Origin: Flavobacteriales bacterium
GTDB lineage: Bacteria; Bacteroidota; Bacteroidia; NS11-12g; UBA9320
Direction of reading: 5' to 3'
Length of the DNA: 64,000 bases
Assembly: GCA_020635355.1 (NCBI GenBank)
Contig: JACJZW010000013.1
Location: forward strand, 20,944-84,943
The position numbers and the translations under genes are program-made. The notes below the pieces were generated by a model. It worked only from the letters and a program-made list of their open reading frames with translations, was not told where the DNA came from and did not search any database. Positions 24,781-34,104 of the stretch are shown one piece after another (within the stretch, counting starts at the first letter, position 1; every line of letters begins with the position of its first letter).

Positions 24781-25503
24781 GTGAGTTTCTGGTTTTACTT
24801 TATTCTGTTCTTCTTTCCGCTATTAGGTGGAACCATTGGTCTGATTATCAAGACCGAGAACACGCAGTATCTCAAATTATTTCTGGCATTTAGCGGAGCC
24901 TTCCTGTTTTCCATTACCGCCATCAATCTGATTCCTGAGGTATATTCAGCACCCACCGATTATCCCGTTGGGTATTTTATTCTTGCCGGCTTTCTGTTGC
25001 AGATCCTGATCGATGTGTTTTCACACGGTGTTGAACACGGTCATTTACATCACCACCACACGCATGAAACACCATATGGCATCTTCATTGCCCTGAGCCT
25101 CCACGCCTTTTTGGAAGGAATGGCTGCCGGTAGTGATCTGTTTAGCGAGCGTGTTCATGCCAGTTTTGTTTTTGGCATTGCCTTACATGAAATTCCGGCG
25201 GCTTTCGCCCTGATTACTATTCTGAGAGCTTCAGGCGTACGTAAAAAATATCTGTATACCTGGCTGGTGGTGTATGCCTTGATGACGGTCATGGGCGCCC
25301 TGCTCTCCGAATTTGCGCTGAACCTTTTCGAAAACATGGAGCATTACATGGTATACCTGGTTGCCCTTGTGATTGGCGTATTCCTGCACATCTCCACGAC
25401 CATTCTGTTCGAAAACACCGATGATCACAAATTTGGCCGACGAAAACTTCTGGCCATTGGAACCGGAGTTGGGATTGCGCTGTTGAGCACCCTCGTGCAT
25501 TAA
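24781..25503 (+). CDS. ZIP-family metal transporter
   Basis: A 240-residue membrane protein with about eight helices, of the ZIP (zinc/iron permease) family. The variable cytosolic loop contains a histidine cluster (EHGHLHHHHTHE), the metal-binding helix IV has LHAFLEGMAAG, and helix V has ALHEIPAAFALI. The start is GTG at 24781, contiguous with the preceding stop, and there is no better start. It would import Zn, Mn or Fe. The link to the two genes upstream is positional only. Confidence 0.92.
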   Translation: MSFWFYFILFFFPLLGGTIGLIIKTENTQYLKLFLAFSGAFLFSITAINLIPEVYSAPTDYPVGYFILAGFLLQILIDVFSHGVEHGHLHHHHTHETPYGIFIALSLHAFLEGMAAGSDLFSERVHASFVFGIALHEIPAAFALITILRASGVRKKYLYTWLVVYALMTVMGALLSEFALNLFENMEHYMVYLVALVIGVFLHISTTILFENTDDHKFGRRKLLAIGTGVGIALLSTLVH

Positions 25504-25553
25504 TTGAGATTAAGTCAGGGGATCAGTCTTGGTCAAAATTGCCTGAGGAATTC

Positions 25554-25561
25554 TATCTTAG
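25554..25561 (+). promoter_or_regulatory. -7-like box TATCTTAG before the T9SS type A gene
   Basis: Seven of eight bases match TAnnTTTG, 8 bases before the ATG at 25570. A TTGG, possibly the -33 element, lies 22 bases upstream. This suggests the gene has its own promoter and that the upstream TTG at 25504 is not the start. Confidence 0.4.
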
Positions 25562-25569
25562 CCAACCAC

Positions 25570-27885
25570 ATGAAACCAGTCAAAATCATGAAATGGCCGT
25601 TGCTGATATATGCGCTTTTGCAATCGTCTGCCTCGTTCGCCGCATTAACCAGTCCGGTTCTCAATTTCCCCGAGGATAAACGCGAGGACCTCAATCCGGA
25701 TGAATTGGTGTGCCGATATACCCACTCCAGCTCCAGAGCACGGGTTCAAATCGCCTTGGATGCTTCGTTTAATATGCCGGTTGCTGATCAGTTAACCACG
25801 GCCAGCGTAATTGCCTTCAATCAACTCAAACTGAATAAAACCTATTACTGGCGCGTCAAATCATTCAACAGCAACTACACGGATTCATCATCCTGGTCCG
25901 AGGTCCGAACCTTTAAAACCATTGATCAACTCACCATTAACTACCCGTATGAAGAAGTCAATTATCAGTTGGTTGGGTTAGGTGGATACCGATCTCCAGG
26001 CTATCACAACCTGGGCATGCAGATCCAATGTGATACCTCAGCCAATTTTAATTCGGCCTTCTTGCAGTCCGCTTTTAACGGACTGGTTGATTTTGCCTTT
26101 GATCACAAAACCTATTACGTCCGATCCCGAAATTTTACGGAAGGCGACACCTCATCGTGGAGTGAAACACAACTCTTTCACACCAACTTCAATTTGCGGT
26201 GGAATCCGGAAGATTATTGTTATGCCAATACCAACAACCTGGTATCCGGCAACATTTTTTTCGGTTATAATCAAGCCGATGTCTACGTTAATCTCTACCT
26301 CGATTCACAAAAAACACAGCCGTTCTTTGACACCACCTTTCTGAGTCGTTCCGGCAATGCTTATTTCCGAAAAGACTTTGTGGAATGCCATCGTTTTTGG
26401 GTGGATATACGGATTGAAGGCTCGCATGAAACTGCTTACCTCAGCCGCTGGTATCAGATGTGTAACCCCAATGAAAAAGCGAGTATCGCTCATTACCCGT
26501 TCACAACGAATGTCAAAAAGGAGTACAACCTGCAACAATTCAATGTACCGCATTGCTTTGATGGCCTGGATGTGGAACTGGACACCTCCGATCAGTATCA
26601 ATCCCCTCACCTCATTCAACGCAGTTACACCACAGACACCTCGCTGTACTTTTATGACTGGATCTACTTTCCGGTGAATCCCATAAACTATCAGGGGCGA
26701 TACCGCATTAAATCAGGCGACTTTAAATCTGAATGGGCGCCATTGAGTGAACTGGTGCGGGCACAGCTCATGTGGAACAAGTCCGGAGAACAATCAGATT
26801 CTACCAACCTCAAAGCCATATATCGCTTATCGGGTCTGGTGGATACCACCTATGACTATGAGTTGGAACTGCAACTCGACACCACTTCGACGTTTAATTC
26901 ATCGGCTGGTCGTTCCGTGTTCACTCCAATCACCCAATCGGCCAACTTTCAGGCATCGTTAGATGAGCCGTATTTCACGGACACCATTTTTATGCGAGCA
27001 CGGGTTACGTCGCCCGACGGAAAATCGTCCTGGACGCCACTGCTTTACAAACAATCCGTGAACAAGCCCATCATTGGAGGAGGAAGTGTTTTAAACCGTT
27101 ATTACCCATTTGGCAACCCATCGGTTACCCCATCCACCTTCAATACACCCATTGTGGTGCATTATGAATACGCATCGGATACTCTGTTTACTCCTGGTAA
27201 AACACTTTCGGTGTGGGACAACACATCACCGGAGTTGGAAACCGGTCAAACCTATTTTTTGCGGGCTCGAATGGAACATGCCTATGACACGTCGGATTGG
27301 TCGGATATCGTGCAGGTGAACACATTGAATCGCGACTACATCCTAAACCCTCATTTGGTTTATCCGGAAGTAGAACAAACCGACGTAGCTCCTGCTACCA
27401 CCACCTTCAAGTGGCAACCGCGGGTATCGGACCTGGCCTCTGCATACACCTTGATGGTTTATGAGGAAGAGATTAATGTGAACCGGGTGGTGTTCTTTTC
27501 TACCACTCAGAAATCGGAAATGGATGTCCCGCAACTTAAGCCGGCAACCCACTATGTATGGACGGTTCATGCTACCGGTAAAAAGAACCAAACCAGTTTA
27601 AATGAGATTCGGCACTTCTATACCACCGGATTCAACTCAACTCATTCTCCTTTCCTGTCTGAAAATGCGTTGTACCCAAATCCATCACACGGCACTATGA
27701 TCATTCCGGACTGGCAGGAGGTGACTCAAATCCATCTGTTTGATCTCACGGGAAAACAAATCTCCACGTTTATCCCTTCCTCTGAATCGCTGAACCTGCA
27801 TCATTTGCCGGCCGGAACGTATCTGATTCAGATTGAACGTTTGAACCAACTCAACCAAATGCAACGAATTACCCTACTGAACTGA
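25570..27885 (+). CDS. T9SS type A secreted protein with fibronectin III-like repeats
   Basis: A 771-residue exported protein. The signal peptide is residues 1-24 (MKWPLLIYALLQSSASFAAL; an inner ATG at 25588 is also possible). Residues 30-120 and several later segments look like fibronectin III or Ig-like beta sandwiches with the recurring motif YYWRVKSFNSN / YYVRSRNF / YFLRARMEHA preceding D-S-S-W. About six such repeats run to residue 690. The last 75 residues (LYPNPSHGTMIIPDW, IHLFDLTGKQI, LPAGTYLIQI) are the type A (Por secretion tail) sorting domain. Its stop overlaps the start of the M48 peptidase gene by one base. Substrate or partner unknown. Confidence 0.85.
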   Translation: MKPVKIMKWPLLIYALLQSSASFAALTSPVLNFPEDKREDLNPDELVCRYTHSSSRARVQIALDASFNMPVADQLTTASVIAFNQLKLNKTYYWRVKSFNSNYTDSSSWSEVRTFKTIDQLTINYPYEEVNYQLVGLGGYRSPGYHNLGMQIQCDTSANFNSAFLQSAFNGLVDFAFDHKTYYVRSRNFTEGDTSSWSETQLFHTNFNLRWNPEDYCYANTNNLVSGNIFFGYNQADVYVNLYLDSQKTQPFFDTTFLSRSGNAYFRKDFVECHRFWVDIRIEGSHETAYLSRWYQMCNPNEKASIAHYPFTTNVKKEYNLQQFNVPHCFDGLDVELDTSDQYQSPHLIQRSYTTDTSLYFYDWIYFPVNPINYQGRYRIKSGDFKSEWAPLSELVRAQLMWNKSGEQSDSTNLKAIYRLSGLVDTTYDYELELQLDTTSTFNSSAGRSVFTPITQSANFQASLDEPYFTDTIFMRARVTSPDGKSSWTPLLYKQSVNKPIIGGGSVLNRYYPFGNPSVTPSTFNTPIVVHYEYASDTLFTPGKTLSVWDNTSPELETGQTYFLRARMEHAYDTSDWSDIVQVNTLNRDYILNPHLVYPEVEQTDVAPATTTFKWQPRVSDLASAYTLMVYEEEINVNRVVFFSTTQKSEMDVPQLKPATHYVWTVHATGKKNQTSLNEIRHFYTTGFNSTHSPFLSENALYPNPSHGTMIIPDWQEVTQIHLFDLTGKQISTFIPSSESLNLHHLPAGTYLIQIERLNQLNQMQRITLLN

Positions 27886-30140
27886 TGCGTACGTCCTTTA
27901 CTCTTTTAGTGAGCCTGTTTACAGGCTTGATGGTGTACGGTCAATCCTCGATCCACTATGAACCGCTTCGCTCGGTTGGACCCGTTCCAGCCGAATTTTC
28001 GCGCTACACCGATGAAGCGATCGGCCAATTGGCCAATACCAAGGAAAATGCCTTTGAACGCAACGCACGAATTCGTATCCATGAATTGATCACCAGCGGA
28101 TATGTGTTGTTTGGCGATGACATTAGCCGATACATCAACACATTGGGGCAAGAAATTCTGGCCGCCAATCACTTGTCTGATTCCCTGAGGTTTTATGTGC
28201 TGCGCTCCACCGATTTCAACGCCTTTTCAACCGATCAGGGCGTCATCTTTATCACCATTGGTGCCATTGCCGGTTCGGAAACCAGAGAAGAACTGGCCTT
28301 TGTCATGTGCCATGAAATTGCCCATTACCTGAGTCATCACAATTACGAAACCTATCAACGCGCGGAGGATCTCCTCCAAACCAAAAATCGCAATGAACCT
28401 CGGGTGGCTGAACAAATGGCTGAACTGTTCAAATACAGTCGGCAAAATGAGCTGGCCGCCGATTCACTGGGTGCTCAACTCTTCCTTCAATGCGGCTATC
28501 GCAACGATCGGTTAATCGCCCTCAAGTCGTTATACAACTTGAATACCTATGAAATGGCTGCGCGCCGATTGGATTGGAAACCTTCGTACCTTGAAGATTC
28601 GCTCTTTCAATTCCCGGCGTTTTACGATCAGCTCACCGAGTGGGATAAACGACGGTACCGTCATTTCTATACCACCAAAGAGATGAGTGGAAAGCGAAAA
28701 CGACGCCGTGAAGTGGAATCGGAAGATCCCGATCACGATTTCAGAACCCACCCGGATTTCGAGGAACGCTACTCGGCGCTTCAACGTCAAATCGACATCA
28801 GCGATGATTCCGTTCAGCAATTTGTTTCAGCCGTGGCCAAAGCGGATGCCGCCTTTGTGACCATTCAACATCAGTGCGAAATTGAGAACATCTTCCTGTT
28901 GATGGCAGCCACCCGGTACATCGAAGCGCATTACCAAACGCAGATTACCAAACATCGTCATGGGTTAAGTAATGAATTGTATTTCCTGCAAACCTTAACA
29001 CTGAACGATATATACTGGCACTTTTTCAGCCATGAATTTCGTGAACCCGCCCTTCTACCCTTTTGGCTGTCACCCGACTCTGCCTCCTGGAACATATCAC
29101 ACATGACGCGGTTCTTCGCGTTTATGTCGGCCGATGAATGGGGCGTTATTCTTTGCCGGGAAAATTTCAATCTGTTGGAACTCAATATCCATCCGGATGC
29201 ATCTAAACATTATTTCAACCTTTCGGCTTCGCTGGCTAAATCAGCTGTTTCGTCCAAGTTCTCCGGATTCTGTAAAACGTTTGAAGAGAAAACGCTCGAC
29301 GATGTTTTTGATGAAGATGAAACCATAGAGGATGAAGATGCGGAACGGTTTCGACATCGGTATCTGAAATCAGCCTTCCTGATTTTTCAGGATGATGAAA
29401 ATCGCGAAACGAAGTTTGAACGAAGTCGGTCCGAAGACCTTGAAAATCAGACAGAGCTCTACACCCGTTCCATGGTTGGGCTGCGTTTCCTTAACCGAAC
29501 CCAATTTAAAACCAGTTGGTTGCGAAAAACGGATACGCTGATCATTATGAGTCCGGCGATCAAGAGTTTTCGATACCGCAAAGGGGATTATACCCCAACT
29601 TCATGGCTGGATGAACAATACTCCAATGAGGTGTATGAGAGCATGCAATATGCCGGATCAAGATTGGGAATGCACATTCTTCCGATTAATGTGGCTACGC
29701 GAAGTGAACTCACGGCACAGATCTGGAATGATCACATTTTGGTGGAATCCTGGTTGGCGGAGAAACTCCTGTCCAACTCCCAGCAAATCATTCCGGTGTA
29801 TGCGTTGTTTACCCATAACATGGCCAGTCAGTATGGATCCAATCCCATCCTGTATACACATGTAATGATTGCCAATAATGGCTTAAAAGACCGTAAACTG
29901 GTGAATTGGTTGACGCCGGTAACCTTCCCGTATTTATTGGCTCGAAAGATTGGTCGGCCGGCCTCCCAGGTTCTCATATTCAATGCCGTGATCGACATTC
30001 AGCATAATGAGATTCGTTTCGTACAGATCGAAACGTTGCAACATGCTTTTACCAGCGACTTTCGGGATGCGCAGGTTTATGACTTGCTGTATCAAACTAA
30101 ACGACACCTAAATCTTCCCAGAATTGAACATGCGAATTAA
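27885..30140 (+). CDS. M48-family metallopeptidase, exported
   Basis: A 751-residue protein with a signal peptide (residues 1-20, ending VYGQ). The peptidase core is residues about 40-215: DQGVIFITIGAIAG, the zinc site HEIAH (His143, Glu144, His147) in MCHEIAHYLSHH, and the third ligand Glu189 in NELAADSLG. Residues 270-300 are highly charged (SGKRKRRREVESEDPDHD). The C-terminal half (residues 320-751) has no recognised domain. The family degrades or assembles envelope proteins (BepA/LoiP-like). The gene overlaps both neighbours, so it is co-translated with a T9SS protein and a barrel-like protein. Confidence 0.88.
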   Translation: MRTSFTLLVSLFTGLMVYGQSSIHYEPLRSVGPVPAEFSRYTDEAIGQLANTKENAFERNARIRIHELITSGYVLFGDDISRYINTLGQEILAANHLSDSLRFYVLRSTDFNAFSTDQGVIFITIGAIAGSETREELAFVMCHEIAHYLSHHNYETYQRAEDLLQTKNRNEPRVAEQMAELFKYSRQNELAADSLGAQLFLQCGYRNDRLIALKSLYNLNTYEMAARRLDWKPSYLEDSLFQFPAFYDQLTEWDKRRYRHFYTTKEMSGKRKRRREVESEDPDHDFRTHPDFEERYSALQRQIDISDDSVQQFVSAVAKADAAFVTIQHQCEIENIFLLMAATRYIEAHYQTQITKHRHGLSNELYFLQTLTLNDIYWHFFSHEFREPALLPFWLSPDSASWNISHMTRFFAFMSADEWGVILCRENFNLLELNIHPDASKHYFNLSASLAKSAVSSKFSGFCKTFEEKTLDDVFDEDETIEDEDAERFRHRYLKSAFLIFQDDENRETKFERSRSEDLENQTELYTRSMVGLRFLNRTQFKTSWLRKTDTLIIMSPAIKSFRYRKGDYTPTSWLDEQYSNEVYESMQYAGSRLGMHILPINVATRSELTAQIWNDHILVESWLAEKLLSNSQQIIPVYALFTHNMASQYGSNPILYTHVMIANNGLKDRKLVNWLTPVTFPYLLARKIGRPASQVLIFNAVIDIQHNEIRFVQIETLQHAFTSDFRDAQVYDLLYQTKRHLNLPRIEHAN

Positions 30141-30867
30141 GATAACACTTCTGTTCCTGTTGGGTGGATGGATGGTTGTGACCGCCCAGAACCCAGGATT
30201 TGCCAGCAAAAAACATGCGGTGGGTGTTGGGATTATTGTTCCCAATGACGGACTGATCAAAAATGTGTACCCCATGGTGGGGCTGGAACGAAGCCTAAGT
30301 TTTCGATCGAGCTTCCGGATGAGTGTATACCGACGGAGCATTGAATCCTCATTTGAAGAGTACACCTATGTCATGCGCCAGCTCAACCAGATGTACATTC
30401 CAAACTATCGCTATTACGATGTATTTGACGATTCGCCGGAAGGGCAAATCAAGGCCAGTTTGTTGGGTGTGGAATTGGCCTTACGCCGATACCTGCCGGT
30501 GTTTGGCTCCATTGCCCCATACGGGTATTACGCAGAGATGGGTGTTGGCGTGAATCAAATCGACATCAGCGAAGGCGATGCCTATTTAAACGGAACCTAT
30601 TTGAATGAACCGGTTCGTACCAAGGTGTTATTCAATCCGGACTATGCACGTACCTTCTCCAATGCCTTGAATGTTGGAATCGGACAAAAAATGTATCTGG
30701 CACATTCCGGTTTTTTAGAATACCAACTTACCCTATCCATGCATGTTGATTGGAGCACCAATGACGGCGCTCTAAGCCCCACAGACATTGCGCGATACAT
30801 TGTAAAACGTGAAAATGCGGCCAGTACCTGGCTTCAACTAAAGATGACCTATGGCCTTGGATTTTAA
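30130..30867 (+). CDS. hypothetical exported protein, possible outer-membrane barrel
   Basis: A 245-residue protein with a signal peptide (MRIKITLLFLLGGWMVVTAQ). The rest alternates aromatic and polar residues in short strands (KHAVGVGIIV, YPMVGLERSLSFRSSFRMSV, ALRRYLPVFG, APYGYYAEMGVGVNQI, GFLEYQLTLSMHVDW, LQLKMTYGLGF) and ends in Phe, as outer-membrane beta-barrels do. The ATG at 30130 gives an 11-base overlap with the M48 gene. Not assignable to a named family. Confidence 0.65.
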   Translation: MRIKITLLFLLGGWMVVTAQNPGFASKKHAVGVGIIVPNDGLIKNVYPMVGLERSLSFRSSFRMSVYRRSIESSFEEYTYVMRQLNQMYIPNYRYYDVFDDSPEGQIKASLLGVELALRRYLPVFGSIAPYGYYAEMGVGVNQIDISEGDAYLNGTYLNEPVRTKVLFNPDYARTFSNALNVGIGQKMYLAHSGFLEYQLTLSMHVDWSTNDGALSPTDIARYIVKRENAASTWLQLKMTYGLGF

Positions 30868-31366
30868 TCTGTTACTAATTGGTGCACTGTTGATAACCGT
30901 GGGATTCTCATCCTGTGTGGAGGAGCGCGTGCCGTTGACGAAGGACGATGTACGGATCGAGGAGATTTACAACGATGGCCGCACAATTCCATGTGAATCG
31001 CTCGGTGATAATGAAATGGCTTCTACCCTGATAAACCTCAATGGGATCACCTGGGATCTGGCACAAAAAACGGAAGGGATTTTCACCTTTGTACACACGA
31101 ATCCGCACGGTAACGACACCTTGATTATTGAGCCTGACCTGTTACTTCCGGATGTTTCCACCCTTTACTTCTGCGATGTCTTTCTAAAAGCCAACAATGC
31201 GGAAGGAGAAAAAATGATCTTGATCAACAGCAGCAATGTTACATTGGAAGGCGACACCCGAAATAACCAGATTTCCTTTACCATCTGTAACTACCCGCGC
31301 ACCTTGCGTATAGCCAATCAGGATTTAAAGTTCACCTTCTCCACCCGAGCCACCTTTGTGCCGTAA
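30851..31366 (+). CDS. hypothetical lipoprotein
   Basis: A 171-residue predicted lipoprotein with the lipobox VGFSSC (Cys22). The remainder appears to be a single beta-rich domain (NLNGITWDLAQKTEGIFTFV, TLIIEPDLLLPDVSTLYFCD, SNVTLEGD, ISFTICNYPRTLRI). It overlaps the preceding gene by 17 bases and closes a run of four envelope genes that starts at 25570. No family recognised. Confidence 0.7.
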   Translation: MALDFNLLLIGALLITVGFSSCVEERVPLTKDDVRIEEIYNDGRTIPCESLGDNEMASTLINLNGITWDLAQKTEGIFTFVHTNPHGNDTLIIEPDLLLPDVSTLYFCDVFLKANNAEGEKMILINSSNVTLEGDTRNNQISFTICNYPRTLRIANQDLKFTFSTRATFVP

Positions 31367-31414
31367 GGAATCGAAATCCTGATCGGATTGCTTCGCTTTA
31401 TTGTGGGTTTGATC

Positions 31415-31422
31415 TAAGTTTG
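31415..31422 (+). promoter_or_regulatory. -7 box TAAGTTTG of the enoyl-CoA hydratase gene
   Basis: Exact TAnnTTTG match, 19 bases before the ATG at 31442. No convincing -33 TTTG at the usual distance. Confidence 0.5.
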
Positions 31423-31441
31423 AATCCTCAAATTCAACCAC

Positions 31442-32218
31442 ATGCCTGAATTGATTCTAGTTGACAAGCAATACCAGGAGCACATCGCCCTGATTACCAT
31501 CAACCGTCCTAAAGAGCTCAATGCACTCAACCTTCAAGTCATGAGTGAAATTCGCGACGCACTCAAGGAATTGGACGATGACGATTCTGTTCGTGTGGTG
31601 ATTCTCACCGGAAATGAACGTGCCTTTGCGGCTGGTGCCGACATTAAGCAGATGGCCGGTAAATCAGCCGTAGATATGTTGCTGATTGACCAGTTTACTA
31701 CGTGGGATCAGATCAGAAAAACCAAGAAACCCATCATCGCAGCGGTATCGGGGTTTGCCTTAGGCGGTGGATGTGAATTGTGTATGACGTGCGATATGAT
31801 CATCGCATCGGAAACAGCCCAATTTGGACAACCTGAAATAAAAATTGGTGTGATGCCCGGAGCGGGTGGAACACAACGACTGCCTCGTGCAGTTGGAAAA
31901 GCAAAGGCTATGGAGATGGTATTAACGGGCAGATTTATCAGTGCCGATGAAGCCCTGCAAGCAGGTCTGATTAACAAGGTTGTACCGGTGGACTCATACA
32001 TGACGGAAGCGGTTCGGTTGGCCCAATCCATTGCCGTGCAAAGTCCTATTGCTGTTCAATTGGCCAAGGAAAGTGTGCTGAAGGCGTATGAAATGCCGCT
32101 TCAGGAATCCCTCGCCTTCGAACGTAAAAACTTCTATATGCTGTTTGCGACGGAAGATCAAAAAGAAGGTATGTCGGCCTTCGTAGAAAAACGTAAACCC
32201 GATTTTAAGGGCCGATAA
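31442..32218 (+). CDS. enoyl-CoA hydratase/isomerase (crotonase)
   Basis: A 258-residue crotonase-fold enzyme, most like short-chain enoyl-CoA hydratases of beta-oxidation or butanoate metabolism. The N-terminal IALITINRPKELNALN, the CoA and oxyanion segments AFAAGADIKQMA and GFALGGGCELCMTCD, and PEIKIGVMPGAGGTQRLPR are intact; the two catalytic Glu positions in CELCM and PEIKI are present. The C-terminal helix carries FERKNFYMLFATEDQKEGM. It is followed after three bases by an aminotransferase gene, so the two may share a transcript and a catabolic route. The exact substrate is not resolved. Confidence 0.94.
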   Translation: MPELILVDKQYQEHIALITINRPKELNALNLQVMSEIRDALKELDDDDSVRVVILTGNERAFAAGADIKQMAGKSAVDMLLIDQFTTWDQIRKTKKPIIAAVSGFALGGGCELCMTCDMIIASETAQFGQPEIKIGVMPGAGGTQRLPRAVGKAKAMEMVLTGRFISADEALQAGLINKVVPVDSYMTEAVRLAQSIAVQSPIAVQLAKESVLKAYEMPLQESLAFERKNFYMLFATEDQKEGMSAFVEKRKPDFKGR

Positions 32219-32221
32219 ATT

Positions 32222-33409
32222 GTGATCTCGCACAAACAAGCGTTTCTGGCGTATTTGGCGCAAACCTCCCCCACACCACTTTCGTTGGAGGTGGTAAAAG
32301 CATCGGGTATATACATCCGAACCGCTGATGGGAAAAGGTACATTGACCTCATTTCCGGCATTGGTGTAAGCAACACCGGCCACCGAAATACACGGGTGTT
32401 AAATGCCATTCGGAAACAGTTGGGTAAGTACATGCACACCATGGTGTATGGCGAATACATTCAACAACCGCAGATAGAACTAGCCCGCGCTTTGGCCAAA
32501 ACATTGCCTAACCAGCTGAACTCAACCTATTTGGTAAACAGCGGCAGCGAAGCCATTGACGGGGCATTAAAACTGGCGCGACGATATACCGGAAGAAAGG
32601 AATTCGTAGCATGTAGAAATGCCTACCACGGCGGCACATACGGGGCGCTGTCCTTGATGGATAACGCATTTTTCACGGAACCCTTCAAACCGGGATTGGA
32701 GGCGGTAACCTTTATGCAACATAATGAGTTGGACGATGTGAAATGCATTACTTCGTCAACAGCAGCTGTCATCATAGAAGTGGTTCAGGGTGAAGGTGGT
32801 TACCGTCCCTCTACAGAAGAATTTCTGACCGCCGTTCGTAATCGCTGTACCGAAACCGGTGCGTTACTGATTATTGATGAAATCCAAACGGGCATGGGAC
32901 GAACGGGTACCTTGTTCGCGTTTGAACAAACATCCATTGTCCCTGACATTCTATGTTTGGCAAAGGCTTTTGGCGGAGGCATGCCGATAGGTGCATTTAT
33001 CTCGTCTACCGAAATCATGCAGAGCTTGCAAGCCAATCCCGTACTTGGTCATATTACCACCTTTGGCGGACATCCCGTTTGCGCCGCTGCCGCTCTGGAA
33101 AATCTACGTCAGTTGCAAACCCAAGGTTGGATTGACGAGGTGGCAGAAAAGGAAAAACTGTTTAGGTCCTTGCTCAAACACCAGAACATAATGGACATTT
33201 CGGGCCGAGGTTTGATGCTTTCGATTCAACTGGAATCCCATGAAGCGGTTCAGAAAGTGATTCACCATCTACTCGATCGAGAAATCATTACTGATTGGTT
33301 TTTACATGCCGAAGATCGATTGCGCATTGCACCGCCGCTCATCATCTCCAAAAAACAGATCAAGCAGGTGTGCCATCATCTGATGGCAGCCCTGGATACA
33401 CTCTCCTAG
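32222..33409 (+). CDS. class III PLP-dependent aminotransferase
   Basis: A 395-residue fold-type I aminotransferase of class III (acetylornithine, ornithine or GABA aminotransferase group). Visible are the substrate-loop GIGVSNTGHRN, the PLP-phosphate site VNSGSEAIDGALKLARRYTG, the Asp in LLIIDEIQTGMGRTG and the Schiff-base Lys in LCLAKAFGGGMPIGAF. The start is GTG 32222, three bases after the hydratase stop. Pairing with an enoyl-CoA hydratase suggests amino-acid breakdown rather than arginine synthesis, but that is inference. It converges with the next gene, overlapping 4 bases. Confidence 0.92.
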   Translation: MISHKQAFLAYLAQTSPTPLSLEVVKASGIYIRTADGKRYIDLISGIGVSNTGHRNTRVLNAIRKQLGKYMHTMVYGEYIQQPQIELARALAKTLPNQLNSTYLVNSGSEAIDGALKLARRYTGRKEFVACRNAYHGGTYGALSLMDNAFFTEPFKPGLEAVTFMQHNELDDVKCITSSTAAVIIEVVQGEGGYRPSTEEFLTAVRNRCTETGALLIIDEIQTGMGRTGTLFAFEQTSIVPDILCLAKAFGGGMPIGAFISSTEIMQSLQANPVLGHITTFGGHPVCAAAALENLRQLQTQGWIDEVAEKEKLFRSLLKHQNIMDISGRGLMLSIQLESHEAVQKVIHHLLDREIITDWFLHAEDRLRIAPPLIISKKQIKQVCHHLMAALDTLS

Positions 33410-34104
33410 GCTCCAACGTCAAAGCGAACACCCACTGCCATTGGAGGCAGGTTGTACGTATTGTTATCATTGATTATGTCGGAAAGGCGATAATCGGCCG
33501 TAAGCACCCACTTATTGAATCCCAACCGTACGTGGGCAGAGTAATTTAACTTCTCTATGTACGATAGGTTGCTGAATACCAGTTTACGGGTTTGATACGT
33601 CAAGTCCGGATCATCCGGTTTGGTTTTTACCTTGTTCTTATCGATGAAGGCATAATCACCTGACACACCTATCTCAAGGTAATTTCCAATGAAATCGCCA
33701 CGGCGGCCGTAATTAGTGCGCAAGGCACATTCTGCCAGTGCTTCATGTGTGACCAGTCGGTTATAGACCTGATCACCGGTAACCCCGAGATCAAACTTGG
33801 TGTATCGATACGAGCCCGAGCCAACCAGACTAAAGGTTTTGCTGAGTTTGAGTTTGTAATACCCGCCATACTGAAAAAAGGAAGATCTCCCCTGTCGCAT
33901 AGACACACTGGAGTCGCCTTCCGTATCGCCCAGAATCGTCCCAAAGCCCATAAAGGTTCCGGCAAAATGCTTGCGATTCCGACCAAAAGAACGGCTAACG
34001 GTGTCCTGATCAACGTGTTGTTCCAGCATCACGGATTGGGCAAACGATGGTTCAATACCAGCCAACGCGATGAGCAAGGAGTATAGGATGTAGTTGATTT
34101 TCAT
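33406..34104 (-). CDS. hypothetical exported protein, probable outer-membrane beta-barrel
   Basis: A 232-residue protein with a signal peptide ending PSFAQ (residue 23). The remainder shows barrel-like amphipathic strands (SFFQYGGYYKLKLSKTFSLV, GSGSYRYTKFDLGV, GNYLEIGVSGDYAFID, NYSAHVRLGFNKWVLTADYR, MAVGVRFDV). The start overlaps the stop of the subtilisin gene by 4 bases, so it is the last gene of a three-gene operon. It overlaps the aminotransferase gene tail to tail by 4 bases. No named family. Confidence 0.68.
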   Translation of the reverse strand: MKINYILYSLLIALAGIEPSFAQSVMLEQHVDQDTVSRSFGRNRKHFAGTFMGFGTILGDTEGDSSVSMRQGRSSFFQYGGYYKLKLSKTFSLVGSGSYRYTKFDLGVTGDQVYNRLVTHEALAECALRTNYGRRGDFIGNYLEIGVSGDYAFIDKNKVKTKPDDPDLTYQTRKLVFSNLSYIEKLNYSAHVRLGFNKWVLTADYRLSDIINDNNTYNLPPMAVGVRFDVGA

